From assembly GCA_964350315.1 (NCBI GenBank), contig CAYGJD010000008.1:15178-79177 (forward strand): 64,000 bases of DNA, read 5' to 3'. Source of the stretch: JAJZEO01 sp964350315 (lineage in GTDB: Bacteria > Chlamydiota > Chlamydiia > Chlamydiales > 2-12-FULL-49-11). Of the stretch, positions 33,732 through 43,518 are shown piece after piece. The notes under the pieces were generated by a model that saw only the letters and a list, made by a program, of their open reading frames with translations, did no database searches and was not told where the DNA came from. Each line of letters begins with the position of its first letter. The first letter of the stretch is position 1. Both the position numbers and the translations under genes were made by a program.

Positions 33732-35147
33732 TTAATCTAACTTTTTTTTCACCGAAGATCCTGAAGATGAATCTTCTATAACAAAACCCAAAGCTTCAAT
33801 TTTCTCTCTTGCAGCATCAGCAGAAGCCCAATCTTTGCTTTTTCTTGCAAGCTGCCTTTTTTCAAAAAGAGCTTGAACTTCATCGGGGATTTGGACTTTT
33901 CTTCTTTCCATAACGCCAAGCACCTGGTTAATCTCCTGCATCGATTTTAAAACAAGCGAAGACTCTACCCTACCAACATGACCTTTATCTACTTCAGAAT
34001 TGATTTGACGTATAAAATCAAACATCGCTGCAATAGCTGCTGAAATATTTAGATCGTCGAACAATTCAGTCACAAAATTTAGTTTCATTTGATGAATGAT
34101 GGCTTTCACATCTGTCGGAGCACCTACATCTTCATCTATTACCTTCAAACGATCAATGAAGTCATCAATACGCCGCAGTGCATGCCTTGCTCCATCAAGC
34201 CCTTCAGAAGTAAAATTTAATTGTGTTCTGTAATGAGTGCCTATCAGAAGGTAACGAATCTCCCTTCCTGTATAACCCTGCTTCAATAGATCTTTTAACG
34301 TGTAGAAGTTCCCAAGTGATTTTGACATCTTCTTTCCATCAACAATCAAATGTGCCGCATGCATCCAGTGACGAGAAAAACATTGGTTTGTGCATGCCTC
34401 TGATTGTGCAATTTCATTTTCATGGTGTGGAAACATGTTATCAACGCCGCCGACATGAAGATCTATTGTTTCCCCAAGATAACGAATAGCCATTGCAGAA
34501 CATTCAATATGCCAACCTGGCCTTCCTTTTCCCCAAGGAGCTTCCCAAAAGACATCTCCGTCTCTTTCTTCATCATATGCTTTCCACAAGACAAAATCAG
34601 ACAGATTTTCTTTATCATACTCATCGCTATCTACGCGATTAGAGGCTCCAATTTTTAGCTCATCAATAGAAAATCCTGACAAATCCCCATATTTTTTGAA
34701 TTTTGCAATTCGAAAAAACACGTTTCCATCACCCTTTGTATAGGCGTAATCTTTTTGTAACAGAGAATCAATCATTGAAATCATCTCTTCAACGTGATCA
34801 GTTGCGTTAGGATAAACCTCAGCTGGCTGTACATTTAACTCTTTTAGATCTTTAAAAAACTCTTCTGTATATTGCAGGGTCAAAACCTTCAACGGAAGTC
34901 CAGCAGCAACAGACTGTCTAATCGTTTTATCATCTACATCGGTTATATTCATCACGTGAAATATCTGCATACCAGACAAAAGAATCGTTCGCCTAAGAAG
35001 ATCTTCAAAAACATAGGTCCTTAGATTGCCTATATGAGCATAATTGTACACTGTTGGACCACATGTGTACATTTTAAGAGTTCTGCCATCAGCGGGCTTT
35101 AATTCAACCTTTTTACCTAATTTTGTATCAAAGATCTCAAACTTCAT
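33732..35147 (-). CDS. cysS: Cysteinyl-tRNA synthetase
   Basis: 471 residues. Class I synthetase: CGPTVYNYAHIGNLRTY holds the zinc Cys and HIGH-like motif (about 28-44), GRPGWHIECSAM the Cys/His zinc ligands (about 205-216), KKMSKSLGN the KMSKS loop (about 268-276). Its ATG overlaps the stop of aas (ATGA), so the two are translationally coupled. Confidence 0.97.
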   Translation of the reverse strand: MKFEIFDTKLGKKVELKPADGRTLKMYTCGPTVYNYAHIGNLRTYVFEDLLRRTILLSGMQIFHVMNITDVDDKTIRQSVAAGLPLKVLTLQYTEEFFKDLKELNVQPAEVYPNATDHVEEMISMIDSLLQKDYAYTKGDGNVFFRIAKFKKYGDLSGFSIDELKIGASNRVDSDEYDKENLSDFVLWKAYDEERDGDVFWEAPWGKGRPGWHIECSAMAIRYLGETIDLHVGGVDNMFPHHENEIAQSEACTNQCFSRHWMHAAHLIVDGKKMSKSLGNFYTLKDLLKQGYTGREIRYLLIGTHYRTQLNFTSEGLDGARHALRRIDDFIDRLKVIDEDVGAPTDVKAIIHQMKLNFVTELFDDLNISAAIAAMFDFIRQINSEVDKGHVGRVESSLVLKSMQEINQVLGVMERRKVQIPDEVQALFEKRQLARKSKDWASADAAREKIEALGFVIEDSSSGSSVKKKLD

Positions 35148-37900
35148 TTCACACTCTTTTGTCCTGGAGAACCATTGCCATTTTTGTCCAACAGTTCAAA
35201 TAATTTACGAAGACAAACTTTTCCAGACTTCAGCATAGGTATCTCGCTAATTATTTTTACTTCATTCACCTTGTACAATCTCGCAAATCCAGCTTCAATC
35301 AAGGCTTTATTGATATCATCTAATGAGATTTGAATTTCACTAAACAATACCACTTTAGTACTTCCCGTTGGCATTTCTTTTGGAACGCAAGCAAATGGAG
35401 AGTGGCTTTGATCTTGAGGTATCCACCCCTTTTCCTTAGCTTTTTCGTTTAATTTTGCTTCGATGGCAACAACATTAATCATTTCTCCACCACGCTTGAA
35501 GCTCAACTTCATTCGTCCTTCTAAGAAAAGATACCCCTCATCATCAAGATATCCTAAATCGCCTGTTTTGAAATAAGACTTCCCATTAACAGTGACAAAA
35601 TAATTTGTATTGTCTTGCTTATAATATCCACCGAAGACTGAATCTCCTCTGACACAAACTTCTCCAATCTGATGATTATCAAGACATTTTCCACTTTCTT
35701 GATCTCGGATGATCATTTCAACAGAAGGGATAACCTTACCAACTCCGCGAGGTCTTGAGTAAATCTGATTCACAGAAATAATCGGGCTAGTCTCTGTCAG
35801 ACCATACCCTTCAATAAACCAAACATCACCCAGTTTATTGATAAACTGCATCAGTGATGGCGGAGCTCTTTCTGCTCCAGAAATAAACAATCTCAATGAC
35901 TTTAACTGACTTAATGTAGCTACTCTAAACAAATGAGAGTAAAAGGTTGGAGCAAGAGCGACCATTGTGACTCTCCACTTAAGGATTTCTTTTGCAATGG
36001 TTGATCCATCAAGCGGATCTGGGGTGAAAACTTCACGAGCACCAGTAAGAAGAGGCAATAAACCAAGCATCAAACCAAAGATATGGAATGGCGGAAGGGC
36101 CATGATTAGCACATCTTCAAGATTCAAATCAATTGAATCGATCGCACACTTTTGATTCGACAAAATATTCTTGTGAGTCAATGGGACAGCTTTTGGTTGG
36201 GCCGTTGTTCCACTTGTAAATAAGACAACAGCTGTATCATTTTCTCTCAATAAATAAGCTGGAAACTTCTCTAAAACTTTTCTAGCAGATCTTTTTGCAA
36301 GCAATGCTCCAGAAATTTTTTCTTTTAATGTAAGACTTGCCTTCAGATCTTCAGCTAGAACAAATCTATCCAACGCTAGACCTAAATCTACGTTATCTAA
36401 CCTTTGTAAAAATTTAGCAGAACTTAAAACATGCTTGATTTCCATCAATTCAATTGCGTGGTTCATGAAATAAGAACCAACCGTCCAATTTAAAGGCACG
36501 GGCACTTTCCCTGCTAACATTGTTGCCATAATAAACAGATTTGCTGCCGTTGAAGAAGGAAGCATAATTCCAATATAGTTCCCTTCTAACTTTTCAATCT
36601 TTCTCGCTAAAATAACAACAGCTCTCTTTAGAGCGCTATAAGTCATGATCCCACTTGCCAAATCTGCGGCCGCCGGGTGATTTCCCATACGATCACACTG
36701 TAATAAAAACGTCTCTATCAAAGTACCTGTATCGCAATGTGGATATTTAGGCTCAGGTCTATACTTCTTCAGCTTTGGCCAAGAAGAACCTAAGACTGGC
36801 TCTCTTTTTCTTGGTACACCTTCTGCATTTTCTGAATGCATCGCAGCTTTAAATAAGTCTTGAACAGTTTTAAGATCACCGGGATCTACTGAAGAATCAA
36901 TGTCGTAATGAGCATCCAAATAAGAATACAAAGATGCAATATTAAGTGAATCTAAACCCACATCTTGTACAAGATCGTGGAAATCATCAATGTCCTTTAC
37001 AGACTTTTCTGACAACTCTGAGAGTTGGTACATGATATCTTGTCTAATATGATTCGGTACAGATAACATTTGTACTGATGCAGGCCTTCTTGGACTTAGA
37101 CTTAGCTCGGGAATCTTCTTAGACCAAATCGAATGAGAAACCTGAACTAAATCCTCAGTATCAGTTATTTTTCCATCTTTTGTTGGATATTGATTGTAGA
37201 ATTTTTCAAGCGCACGATTAAATTCCATTCTAGTCCCATTCTTAGGGAAATCTTTAGGAGGCAAGGCAAATTCAATTGTAACTTTACGTCTTGGAGAGAA
37301 GAAAATAAAGTTCTTCAAACCATTCCAAATTCCCATGCTTATCATCTTCCAAAAATCTGGTGCTTCGCGCGTGTATGCTTTTGAAAACGAACTTCCCCAT
37401 AACCCTGTAGTTCTAACTAGTAAGATTTCTGTATTTTTTGTTTCTTGAATTGTTGCGTGAGCAAGAGATCTTCCACCAATACGCTCTTTTCCAGAATCTT
37501 TCAGACCTGCACTTGGATAAAGCAAAATATGAGCTCCTGAATCCAAATCAGCCACAACATCTTGAAATAGCTCTTTTGCTTTTTTCAACTTATAATCACT
37601 GACCGCTCTATCAAACTCAGCTACAGGCTTTGCTTTGACTAATTTCATGAAAAATTTAGCAAATCGATAATAATAGAATTTCTCTGTCACCAATGGTCTG
37701 ACTTTAAAATCAAACCCGAGAATCGTCATGATCATAAACGGTTCAATTTCAGCGGAATGATTAGGTAGAACTAAAACGCCCTTCCCCTTAAGCCTCGGAT
37801 CCTTAAAAACTTCGGTTCCTTTAACTTCTATTTTATAACGAAGACCTAAGCAGAATTTGAAAATCCACTTAAATATCACAAGCAATACATATCTAATCAT
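35144..37900 (-). CDS. aas: Acyltransferase-ACP-acyl synthetase fusion (Aas-like)
   Basis: 918 residues with three parts. 1-235 is a PlsC-like acyltransferase: NHSAEIE at 47-53 has Glu where HX4D has Asp, and YPSAGL at 128-133 replaces the usual PEGTR-type motif. 284-355 looks like an acyl carrier domain, with GLDSL and candidate phosphopantetheine Ser318. 385-905 is an AMP-forming acyl synthetase: FTSGTTAQPK (561-570), GYGLTE (698-703), TGDLGYLDDEGYLFLEGR. E. coli Aas re-acylates lysophospholipids using acyl-ACP but has no built-in carrier. Here the synthetase may load its own carrier for transfer. Confidence 0.85.
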   Translation of the reverse strand: MIRYVLLVIFKWIFKFCLGLRYKIEVKGTEVFKDPRLKGKGVLVLPNHSAEIEPFMIMTILGFDFKVRPLVTEKFYYYRFAKFFMKLVKAKPVAEFDRAVSDYKLKKAKELFQDVVADLDSGAHILLYPSAGLKDSGKERIGGRSLAHATIQETKNTEILLVRTTGLWGSSFSKAYTREAPDFWKMISMGIWNGLKNFIFFSPRRKVTIEFALPPKDFPKNGTRMEFNRALEKFYNQYPTKDGKITDTEDLVQVSHSIWSKKIPELSLSPRRPASVQMLSVPNHIRQDIMYQLSELSEKSVKDIDDFHDLVQDVGLDSLNIASLYSYLDAHYDIDSSVDPGDLKTVQDLFKAAMHSENAEGVPRKREPVLGSSWPKLKKYRPEPKYPHCDTGTLIETFLLQCDRMGNHPAAADLASGIMTYSALKRAVVILARKIEKLEGNYIGIMLPSSTAANLFIMATMLAGKVPVPLNWTVGSYFMNHAIELMEIKHVLSSAKFLQRLDNVDLGLALDRFVLAEDLKASLTLKEKISGALLAKRSARKVLEKFPAYLLRENDTAVVLFTSGTTAQPKAVPLTHKNILSNQKCAIDSIDLNLEDVLIMALPPFHIFGLMLGLLPLLTGAREVFTPDPLDGSTIAKEILKWRVTMVALAPTFYSHLFRVATLSQLKSLRLFISGAERAPPSLMQFINKLGDVWFIEGYGLTETSPIISVNQIYSRPRGVGKVIPSVEMIIRDQESGKCLDNHQIGEVCVRGDSVFGGYYKQDNTNYFVTVNGKSYFKTGDLGYLDDEGYLFLEGRMKLSFKRGGEMINVVAIEAKLNEKAKEKGWIPQDQSHSPFACVPKEMPTGSTKVVLFSEIQISLDDINKALIEAGFARLYKVNEVKIISEIPMLKSGKVCLRKLFELLDKNGNGSPGQKSVK

Positions 37901-38167
37901 AACTAATCTAATGCCTTAAGTTCAAAAAGTGTTGTCGTTAGCGTCTCTGCGGAATTGAGTTATACCAGTTTTCTCGTTTTTTTTAAAGTTATTTCTGGTG
38001 AATAAAACTTTGGGACTTAATTATTAACAATTATGAGTACATATTATAAATGTTGACTAATACTGACTTATACATAGTAAATGTAACTGAGTGATTGCTC
38101 TATAGAGTATAAAAAATTGAGATTCAAGAAGCAACGTCTTGAAAAATCAATGAAAGGTAAAAAAGAC
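37901..38167. other. AT-rich gap, nothing assigned
   Basis: No open frame, tRNA or strong hairpin was seen between aas and the small ORF at 38168. A TTGACT (about 38053) without a good -10 is the only promoter-like element. Confidence 0.5.
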
Positions 38168-38317
38168 ATGGCAAAAGACAATAACCTTACATCGAAAATT
38201 CGTATCATCATGGAGCAGATCAAAAATCAAGCCCTCCTCGAAGAAAAGAAAAGAAAAAAAAATCGATCATATACTATCCATCCAGACCAAAAGAAAAATA
38301 AAAAAGATAAGAAATAA
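38168..38317 (+). CDS. Possible small basic protein
   Basis: 49 codons from the ATG at 38168 (AAAGG about 10 bases upstream); ATGs at 38150 and 38117 are alternatives. The product is very Lys-rich with one amphipathic helix (SKIRIIMEQIKNQALLEEK). No family known. The composition fits a nucleic-acid-binding peptide, but it could be a chance frame. Confidence 0.35.
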   Translation: MAKDNNLTSKIRIIMEQIKNQALLEEKKRKKNRSYTIHPDQKKNKKDKK

Positions 38318-38381
38318 AAAATTCTCTTTACGCATAAGATTAGGAAAATCAACAAAATATTTAAATACGTGAATCTTTTTG

Positions 38382-38409
38382 TTGACATGCGTTGAAATTT
38401 TGTTATAAA
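38382..38409 (+). promoter_or_regulatory. Strong sigma-66/sigma-70-type promoter
   Basis: TTGACA (38382-38387), 16-base spacer, TATAAA (38404-38409). It is 41 bases before the ATG of the 82-residue protein at 38451 and is the best promoter match in the window. Confidence 0.75.
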
Positions 38410-38450
38410 GAATATCTTTACGATATGTGAATTCTGAGGAGGATATCACT

Positions 38451-38699
38451 ATGGACGGAGTTAGCCCAACACCAAGTTCAAATAATGTTCCCCCATCAAT
38501 TAAGTTTGACATGGAACATGAACGCCAGATCACAGCAGTAGCACAATCTCGCGTTCCAATGACACCTAAGCAACCAAAAGATGCCGACCATTCTTTTTCA
38601 CTCGGAAAAAAGAAAACTGAACTTAATCACATGATGCCATGGATGCAAATGCCTCAAGGCAGCAAGTCAATGAGTGGAAGACAAATCCAAGTATTTTAA
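38451..38699 (+). CDS. Small unknown protein with own promoter
   Basis: 82 residues from the ATG at 38451, which follows GAGGAGG by 8 bases; an ATG 24 bases upstream lacks a site. Polar, Ser/Pro/Gln/Met rich, with no hydrophobic segment and a C-terminal MMPWMQMPQG stretch. The consensus promoter and ribosome site argue that it is real and well expressed. It overlaps bioY tail to tail by 4 bases. No family known; small disordered secreted substrates look like this. Confidence 0.65.
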   Translation: MDGVSPTPSSNNVPPSIKFDMEHERQITAVAQSRVPMTPKQPKDADHSFSLGKKKTELNHMMPWMQMPQGSKSMSGRQIQVF

Positions 38700-39277
38700 A
38701 ATACCTCATTTCTTTTGGCTGTCATACCAAAGAATAGGGTTGTTAATAGAGCGCTCTTCATAACGTCTGTTACGATGTAAGGCAACACCCCAACAATGAC
38801 AGCTTTTCCTAATCCACCAACAATTGTAGAAAGATAGATAGCTCCAAAAAAGAGCACAATCATGTGACCAATGCTCATATCCAAAAACAAGCGTAAAGGT
38901 GTCTTAGTAGATCTTCTCTCATAGAGCATTCCTACAACATATGCTGCTACAACATACCCAATAAGATATCCACCAGTAGGGCCAACAAACGCAGCAAGTC
39001 CAATATATCCTGATGCAAAGACAGGAAGTCCCATTGCGCCTTGTGCTATCAGAGTAGAAGCCATCATTAGGGCCCCTCTTCTTCCAAGCAAAGCTGCAAA
39101 GAAAATAACCAAGCTATTTTGCATTACAAATGGCACCGGCGAGAAAGGAAAATAGAGTCTTAGCTGAGCACATAAACCCACGACAATGGCAGCTAAAAAA
39201 CCCATCGCTAACTGATCAAATAGTGTTGTTTTTTTCTCTTGATATGTCTTTATGTTAAGAGCATTCATCATCATCAT
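38696..39277 (-). CDS. bioY: Biotin transporter BioY
   Basis: 193 residues with about six membrane segments. BioY (S-component) pattern: RLYFPFSPVPFVMQNS (about 44-60), GLPVFASGYIGLAAFVGPTGGYLIGYV (about 93-120, read in parts). It imports biotin, needed for acetyl-CoA carboxylase. Start is ambiguous among consecutive ATGs at 39277-39268; the first overlaps the Nudix stop. Last gene of the long minus-strand cluster. Confidence 0.92.
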   Translation of the reverse strand: MMMMNALNIKTYQEKKTTLFDQLAMGFLAAIVVGLCAQLRLYFPFSPVPFVMQNSLVIFFAALLGRRGALMMASTLIAQGAMGLPVFASGYIGLAAFVGPTGGYLIGYVVAAYVVGMLYERRSTKTPLRLFLDMSIGHMIVLFFGAIYLSTIVGGLGKAVIVGVLPYIVTDVMKSALLTTLFFGMTAKRNEVF

Positions 39278-39699
39278 ACCTGCAATATTTGTGCCGCTTC
39301 ACGGCAGATTCTTCTAGCTTCTTCAAATGTCAAATGCATTGGCGCTTCATTAATATCGATCCATTTTCCATCTAAGACTTCTTTTCGATCAATTTGACAT
39401 AATTCAGGATTTATAACATTACCAATGTAATATTTTACAATTTTTAAAATGACATCCTTTCCAGATCGAAAGGAATATTGTTCTGTTAGAACTTGAGAGG
39501 AAAGCAACTTCTCATCAATTGAAAGATTTGTCTCTTCTAAAAGTTCGCGAATTGCAGTATCTATTGGAAGCTCACCTTCATTTGGATGTCCCTTTGGAAA
39601 ACTCCAATGCCCACCTAAATGTTGAATGAGAAAAACTTCATATTTATTGTTTGGTTTTTTGATAACTGGCACAATTCCAAAAGAGAAATCTTCTAGCAT
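39274..39699 (-). CDS. Nudix hydrolase
   Basis: 141 residues. The Nudix box is intact: GHPNEGE (37-43) then REL.EE (about 51-56). Size and the opening SFGIVPVIKK resemble diadenosine-tetraphosphate hydrolases, but the substrate cannot be fixed by eye. Begins 5 bases after fabF and overlaps bioY. From memory a mutT-like gene follows fabF in C. trachomatis too. Confidence 0.88.
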   Translation of the reverse strand: MLEDFSFGIVPVIKKPNNKYEVFLIQHLGGHWSFPKGHPNEGELPIDTAIRELLEETNLSIDEKLLSSQVLTEQYSFRSGKDVILKIVKYYIGNVINPELCQIDRKEVLDGKWIDINEAPMHLTFEEARRICREAAQILQV

Positions 39700-39704
39700 A
39701 AGAT

Positions 39705-40955
39705 CTATATCCCTTCATTAAAACGTGATACCGCAATAACTGCATTATGTCCACCGAAACCAAAAGAATTTGAAATAGCAGTATTTACTACATGCTTTTT
39801 CGCTTTTCCAGCAATAATATCGATACCTTCAAGCTCTGGTTCTATTTCTGTCACATTGATTGTTGGATGTAGCATATTTTTTTCAATTGCCTTAAGAATT
39901 ACCACCATCTCTAGCGCTCCGCAACCTCCAAGGGCATGACCAATCAGTGATTTTGTCGCATTCACTTTAATCTTATTCATTGAGTTTCCGAATACTTTTC
40001 TTAAAGCTCGAATTTCACACAAATCACCAACAGGCGTTGACGTAGCATGAGCATTCACATAATCAACTTCTTCAGGTTTTATATTTCCATCTTTTAAAGC
40101 TTCTTTTATACACCTTGCTACCTCTGTGCCTTCTGGGAGTGGTTCAGTCATATGATGAGCATCACAAGTCATAAAACCACCTCTATATTCAGCAAGTATC
40201 GGAGCACCGCGAGCCAGTGCATGCTCAAGAGATTCCAAAACAAACACTCCAGCCCCTTCCCCTAAAACGAAACCATCTCGTTTTATATCCCAAGGCTTAG
40301 AAGCTTCCTTGGGAACTGGTCCCCGAGAAAGAGCTCTTAAAGAACAAAAACCTGCAAAACAAAGCGGATTCATTGTTGCTTCAACTCCACCTGTGATCAT
40401 CACATCAGCATGACCTGATCTAATATGTTCAGCAGCGGAAACTATTGAATGATTTGACGTAGCGCAGGCTGTCGAAATTGAATAATTTGGGCCTCTAAAA
40501 CCTAAATCTACTGCAATTCTTCCGCCCGGCATGTTTGTAATGATATAAGGAACAAAAAATGGTGAAACTCTTTTAGCTCCCTTAAGGGCCAGCGTTTTTG
40601 CATTTTCATAAAAAACATTCATCCCCCCCATTCCTGATCCAACAAGAACCCCTGCTCTTGATTTATCGACAGAATCAAGGTCTAGTTTTGCATGTTTAAC
40701 CGCATCTCTTGCCGCAGACATTGCAAATGGAATGCATAAATCAATTCTTCTTGCATCTTTCTTATCGAGGACATCTTCTGGTGAAAAACCCGTTACCCTA
40801 GCTGCAAATTGCGTTGTGCATTCATTAAGGTCAACTCCCTCTATGAAATCAACTCCACTCTTTCCTGCCAATAAACTATTATAAAACTCTTCAGGATCCT
40901 TTCCAAAGCAAGAAACAAGGCCCATCCCTGTGATTACAACTCTTTTTCTTTCCAT
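39705..40955 (-). CDS. fabF: Beta-ketoacyl-ACP synthase II
   Basis: Condensing enzyme of fatty acid elongation, 416 residues. Active-site C164 in STACATSNH, His residues in NAHATSTPVGD (about 304) and SLIGHALGG (about 340), and the GFGGHNA end. AAAGGA lies 7 bases before the ATG. Full family length. Confidence 0.97.
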   Translation of the reverse strand: MERKRVVITGMGLVSCFGKDPEEFYNSLLAGKSGVDFIEGVDLNECTTQFAARVTGFSPEDVLDKKDARRIDLCIPFAMSAARDAVKHAKLDLDSVDKSRAGVLVGSGMGGMNVFYENAKTLALKGAKRVSPFFVPYIITNMPGGRIAVDLGFRGPNYSISTACATSNHSIVSAAEHIRSGHADVMITGGVEATMNPLCFAGFCSLRALSRGPVPKEASKPWDIKRDGFVLGEGAGVFVLESLEHALARGAPILAEYRGGFMTCDAHHMTEPLPEGTEVARCIKEALKDGNIKPEEVDYVNAHATSTPVGDLCEIRALRKVFGNSMNKIKVNATKSLIGHALGGCGALEMVVILKAIEKNMLHPTINVTEIEPELEGIDIIAGKAKKHVVNTAISNSFGFGGHNAVIAVSRFNEGI

Positions 40956-41029
40956 AAGAAAATCCTTTAAAGTTATTGCTAGATATCATACTTACGTAAA
41001 GAACAATTTTCAAGCAGAAATCAAAAGAC

Positions 41030-41395
41030 CTATGCTGAAATAGAGAGATTCAACTCGACTACCTTACCACCTGACCAGAGCTCTTCAAGTTGGAATTTTT
41101 CTCGTGTATCAGGTTTAAATAAATGAATAAGAATATCACAATAGTCAAGCAATATCCATTCTCCTGAATGTAGCCCTTCGACATGATGTGGCCGAATACC
41201 AAAATCATCTCTGAGTACTGAAATAATTTCTTGAGCAATCGCCATGACATGTCTTTCTACATTTCCTTCTGCAATTACCAAATAATCGGCTACAGTCGAA
41301 AAATGTCCTACAGAAAGAGCTAAAATATTCAGCCCTTTTTTGTCATAGATTACTTGCGAAATCTTTTGAATTAAATCTTTACTATCCATTGTCAT
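41030..41395 (-). CDS. rsfS: Ribosomal silencing factor RsfS
   Basis: 121 residues of the RsfS/Iojap family: DYLVIAEGNVERHVMAIA, HHVEGLHSGEWILLDY and the DILIHLF segment are diagnostic. It binds ribosomal protein L14 and blocks subunit joining in starvation. Its start overlaps the nadD end by 14 bases (alternative ATG at 41389). Confidence 0.95.
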   Translation of the reverse strand: MTMDSKDLIQKISQVIYDKKGLNILALSVGHFSTVADYLVIAEGNVERHVMAIAQEIISVLRDDFGIRPHHVEGLHSGEWILLDYCDILIHLFKPDTREKFQLEELWSGGKVVELNLSISA

Positions 41396-41963
41396 ACGCC
41401 TTAGAGTATAGTTGATACATTGTAATGTAGTCCAGAACTTTTGCAGAAAGAAATTTTTTGCATTCCTTTCCTTCGATGAATTTTTTCCTTATCATCGTGC
41501 TTGAAATATCAGTCCAAGTAATTGGACATAAATGTTTACCATCAAAACTTTTCTTACCGTTCTCATCTACTGCAAAAACAACTTTTACACTTGAATTTAT
41601 TTCTTTTGCGTTTTTCCAAGTATCAAAACTTTGAATTGCGTCTTGAGAAAGCAAAAGAGTGAATTCAGCTTGTTTAAATGTTTGTTTTAAAAATTTTATT
41701 GTGTCAATTGTGTAAGAAACGCCGCCCCGGTCAATCTCGACTGATGACACCTCTATTCCCTCCATTCCTTCGAACGCAAGCTTCACCATCTCAAATCGGC
41801 TTTTTGCATCTGCGTGAGGGGGAGTTTTAACTTTAAATGGAGAGACGTTTGCAACGACAACTATTACTTTATCAAGACCTAAGGATTCTTTCATTCTAGT
41901 CACAACAAACAAATGCCCTAAATGAACTGGATCAAAGGTCCCTCCGAATATTCCGATTTTCAA
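41382..41963 (-). CDS. nadD: Nicotinate-nucleotide adenylyltransferase
   Basis: 193 residues. Nucleotidyltransferase motif GGTFDPVHLGHL (8-19) and ISSTMIRKK in the C-terminal part (about 158-166). It makes the dinucleotide in NAD synthesis. The start is TTG at 41963, five bases after GAGGA; no in-frame ATG is nearby. Confidence 0.93.
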   Translation of the reverse strand: MKIGIFGGTFDPVHLGHLFVVTRMKESLGLDKVIVVVANVSPFKVKTPPHADAKSRFEMVKLAFEGMEGIEVSSVEIDRGGVSYTIDTIKFLKQTFKQAEFTLLLSQDAIQSFDTWKNAKEINSSVKVVFAVDENGKKSFDGKHLCPITWTDISSTMIRKKFIEGKECKKFLSAKVLDYITMYQLYSKAYDNG

Positions 41964-41979
41964 AATATCCTCTTTAATT

Positions 41980-43449
41980 TCACTCGATTGACACCAAATA
42001 TTGTTCTAAATGAGATTCTATTTCTTTTACAAGCTCCTTAGCTTCTTGGATGCATTCTCCAAGCTCAATAGCTAATTCGATATCTAGCCCGCATTCAGAC
42101 TTTAACTTTTTATTTTCTTCAATAGACTCTTTTATTTCTGCATGTAGTTGTTGATAAAGCTCAAGCACATCTTCATTCTTTTCTTTTTTCTGAATAAGCA
42201 GCATAGAAATCATTTGTCTTTTATGACGATAATACGCTTCTTCTCTTTTCGATAAAGAAAATCCAGACAAAGAGTCACAGACTTCATTGAACTGAGTTTG
42301 AATAGTTTCCATTTTCATACGTTTTGACTTAGCTTTCAGTTGCGTTAAGTCATCCATCATTTGCACAAAATGCTTCGCCTTTGATTCCGCTTGCAACTCT
42401 TCTTGAATTTTCAGAGCCTCTTTTTGTTTTAAAAGCTCTTTTTCCAGCTCTTTTATCTTTGCTGAAATTCCCCTATTCAATAAAAACAAGGCTTCTTTTG
42501 AGGCTCCCTTTTCTTTTGCATTCCCAACTAAGGTAGTTTGCAATTTAATAAGTTTCACTTCACTACAGCAGGCATTAATTTCTTCTAGTTCCTCAGAAAC
42601 TTCCGTCGGTGCATCTTGTTTTCTTTTTTGTAGGAGAAGTTTTTCTTCACTTTCGCTTTTTTTAAGGATTTCCCAGCATTCGGAAAACGTTTTTCTCGCT
42701 TTTCCGTACGCTTCGTTTGAAATAGATAGTAGCTTTAAAGCCGATTGAAAAGACTTAATCTTCGCTCGTAGAGAAAAAACTGACTCCTCTTGCAATACTC
42801 TTCCCTCTTCCATCACAAAATGACTATTTATAAACTTTGAAACAACTTCAGAAAAAATCTTTGTGAGTTCACTGAACAATCTTTTTCTTTCTGGAAAAAT
42901 CTTATCACTAATACAAGTCAATTTCGCAAGTAGTTTGTTCTTTTGACTAATCCGAATTTCAAGTGCTAATATCTCTTTTCTATACGACAAAGAAAGTTCT
43001 CGTAGGCGATGGTAAAAAAGGGATAAATTTTGTAGCTCAATGAGCTCATTTCCTCTTTCAAGATTCTTCAAACACTGCATTGTTTCATTTGAAACTTTTT
43101 GAGGGCCTTTAGCTAAATCTTTTTCTAAACCCTCTATTGCTAGCGTTATCTGCTCTGACTGAAAATCGACCTGTTCTTCTAGGATGTGTTGAAGTGCGTG
43201 GGCCTCTGTCAATAACTCAGTATATTCTTCCCAAAAAGCAAGTCGTCTTGATTTGGGCATATCTTTCTTAAACAATTCAAGACACACCTTCTTCATGCGC
43301 CAAAAATCTCTAAACCGTGCTTTTTGTCCTTGTGAGAGCGCGTTCTTCATGAATTCAATGGAAATCGACAGCTGTTTTTCAACAGATGAAACCTTTTCCA
43401 CATCTTCCAAACATTGAGCAAAATCTTTAACTTCACTAACAGATATCAT
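41980..43449 (-). CDS. Long coiled-coil protein
   Basis: About 489 residues from the ATG at 43449 (a TTG at 43476 is possible). Nearly all Glu/Lys/Leu/Gln heptad-like helix with no signal peptide, membrane segment or catalytic motif. It sits between miaA and nadD. From memory a coiled-coil gene occupies a similar place in C. trachomatis (about CT767-768), so it is probably a conserved chlamydial protein of unknown function. Confidence 0.75.
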   Translation of the reverse strand: MISVSEVKDFAQCLEDVEKVSSVEKQLSISIEFMKNALSQGQKARFRDFWRMKKVCLELFKKDMPKSRRLAFWEEYTELLTEAHALQHILEEQVDFQSEQITLAIEGLEKDLAKGPQKVSNETMQCLKNLERGNELIELQNLSLFYHRLRELSLSYRKEILALEIRISQKNKLLAKLTCISDKIFPERKRLFSELTKIFSEVVSKFINSHFVMEEGRVLQEESVFSLRAKIKSFQSALKLLSISNEAYGKARKTFSECWEILKKSESEEKLLLQKRKQDAPTEVSEELEEINACCSEVKLIKLQTTLVGNAKEKGASKEALFLLNRGISAKIKELEKELLKQKEALKIQEELQAESKAKHFVQMMDDLTQLKAKSKRMKMETIQTQFNEVCDSLSGFSLSKREEAYYRHKRQMISMLLIQKKEKNEDVLELYQQLHAEIKESIEENKKLKSECGLDIELAIELGECIQEAKELVKEIESHLEQYLVSIE

Positions 43450-43518
43450 AACCCACTCTTCAAAAAAACCTTGCAAAGACTTTAAAAAAAAATCACTTTA
43501 AAGTAAAGGAATGAATAA

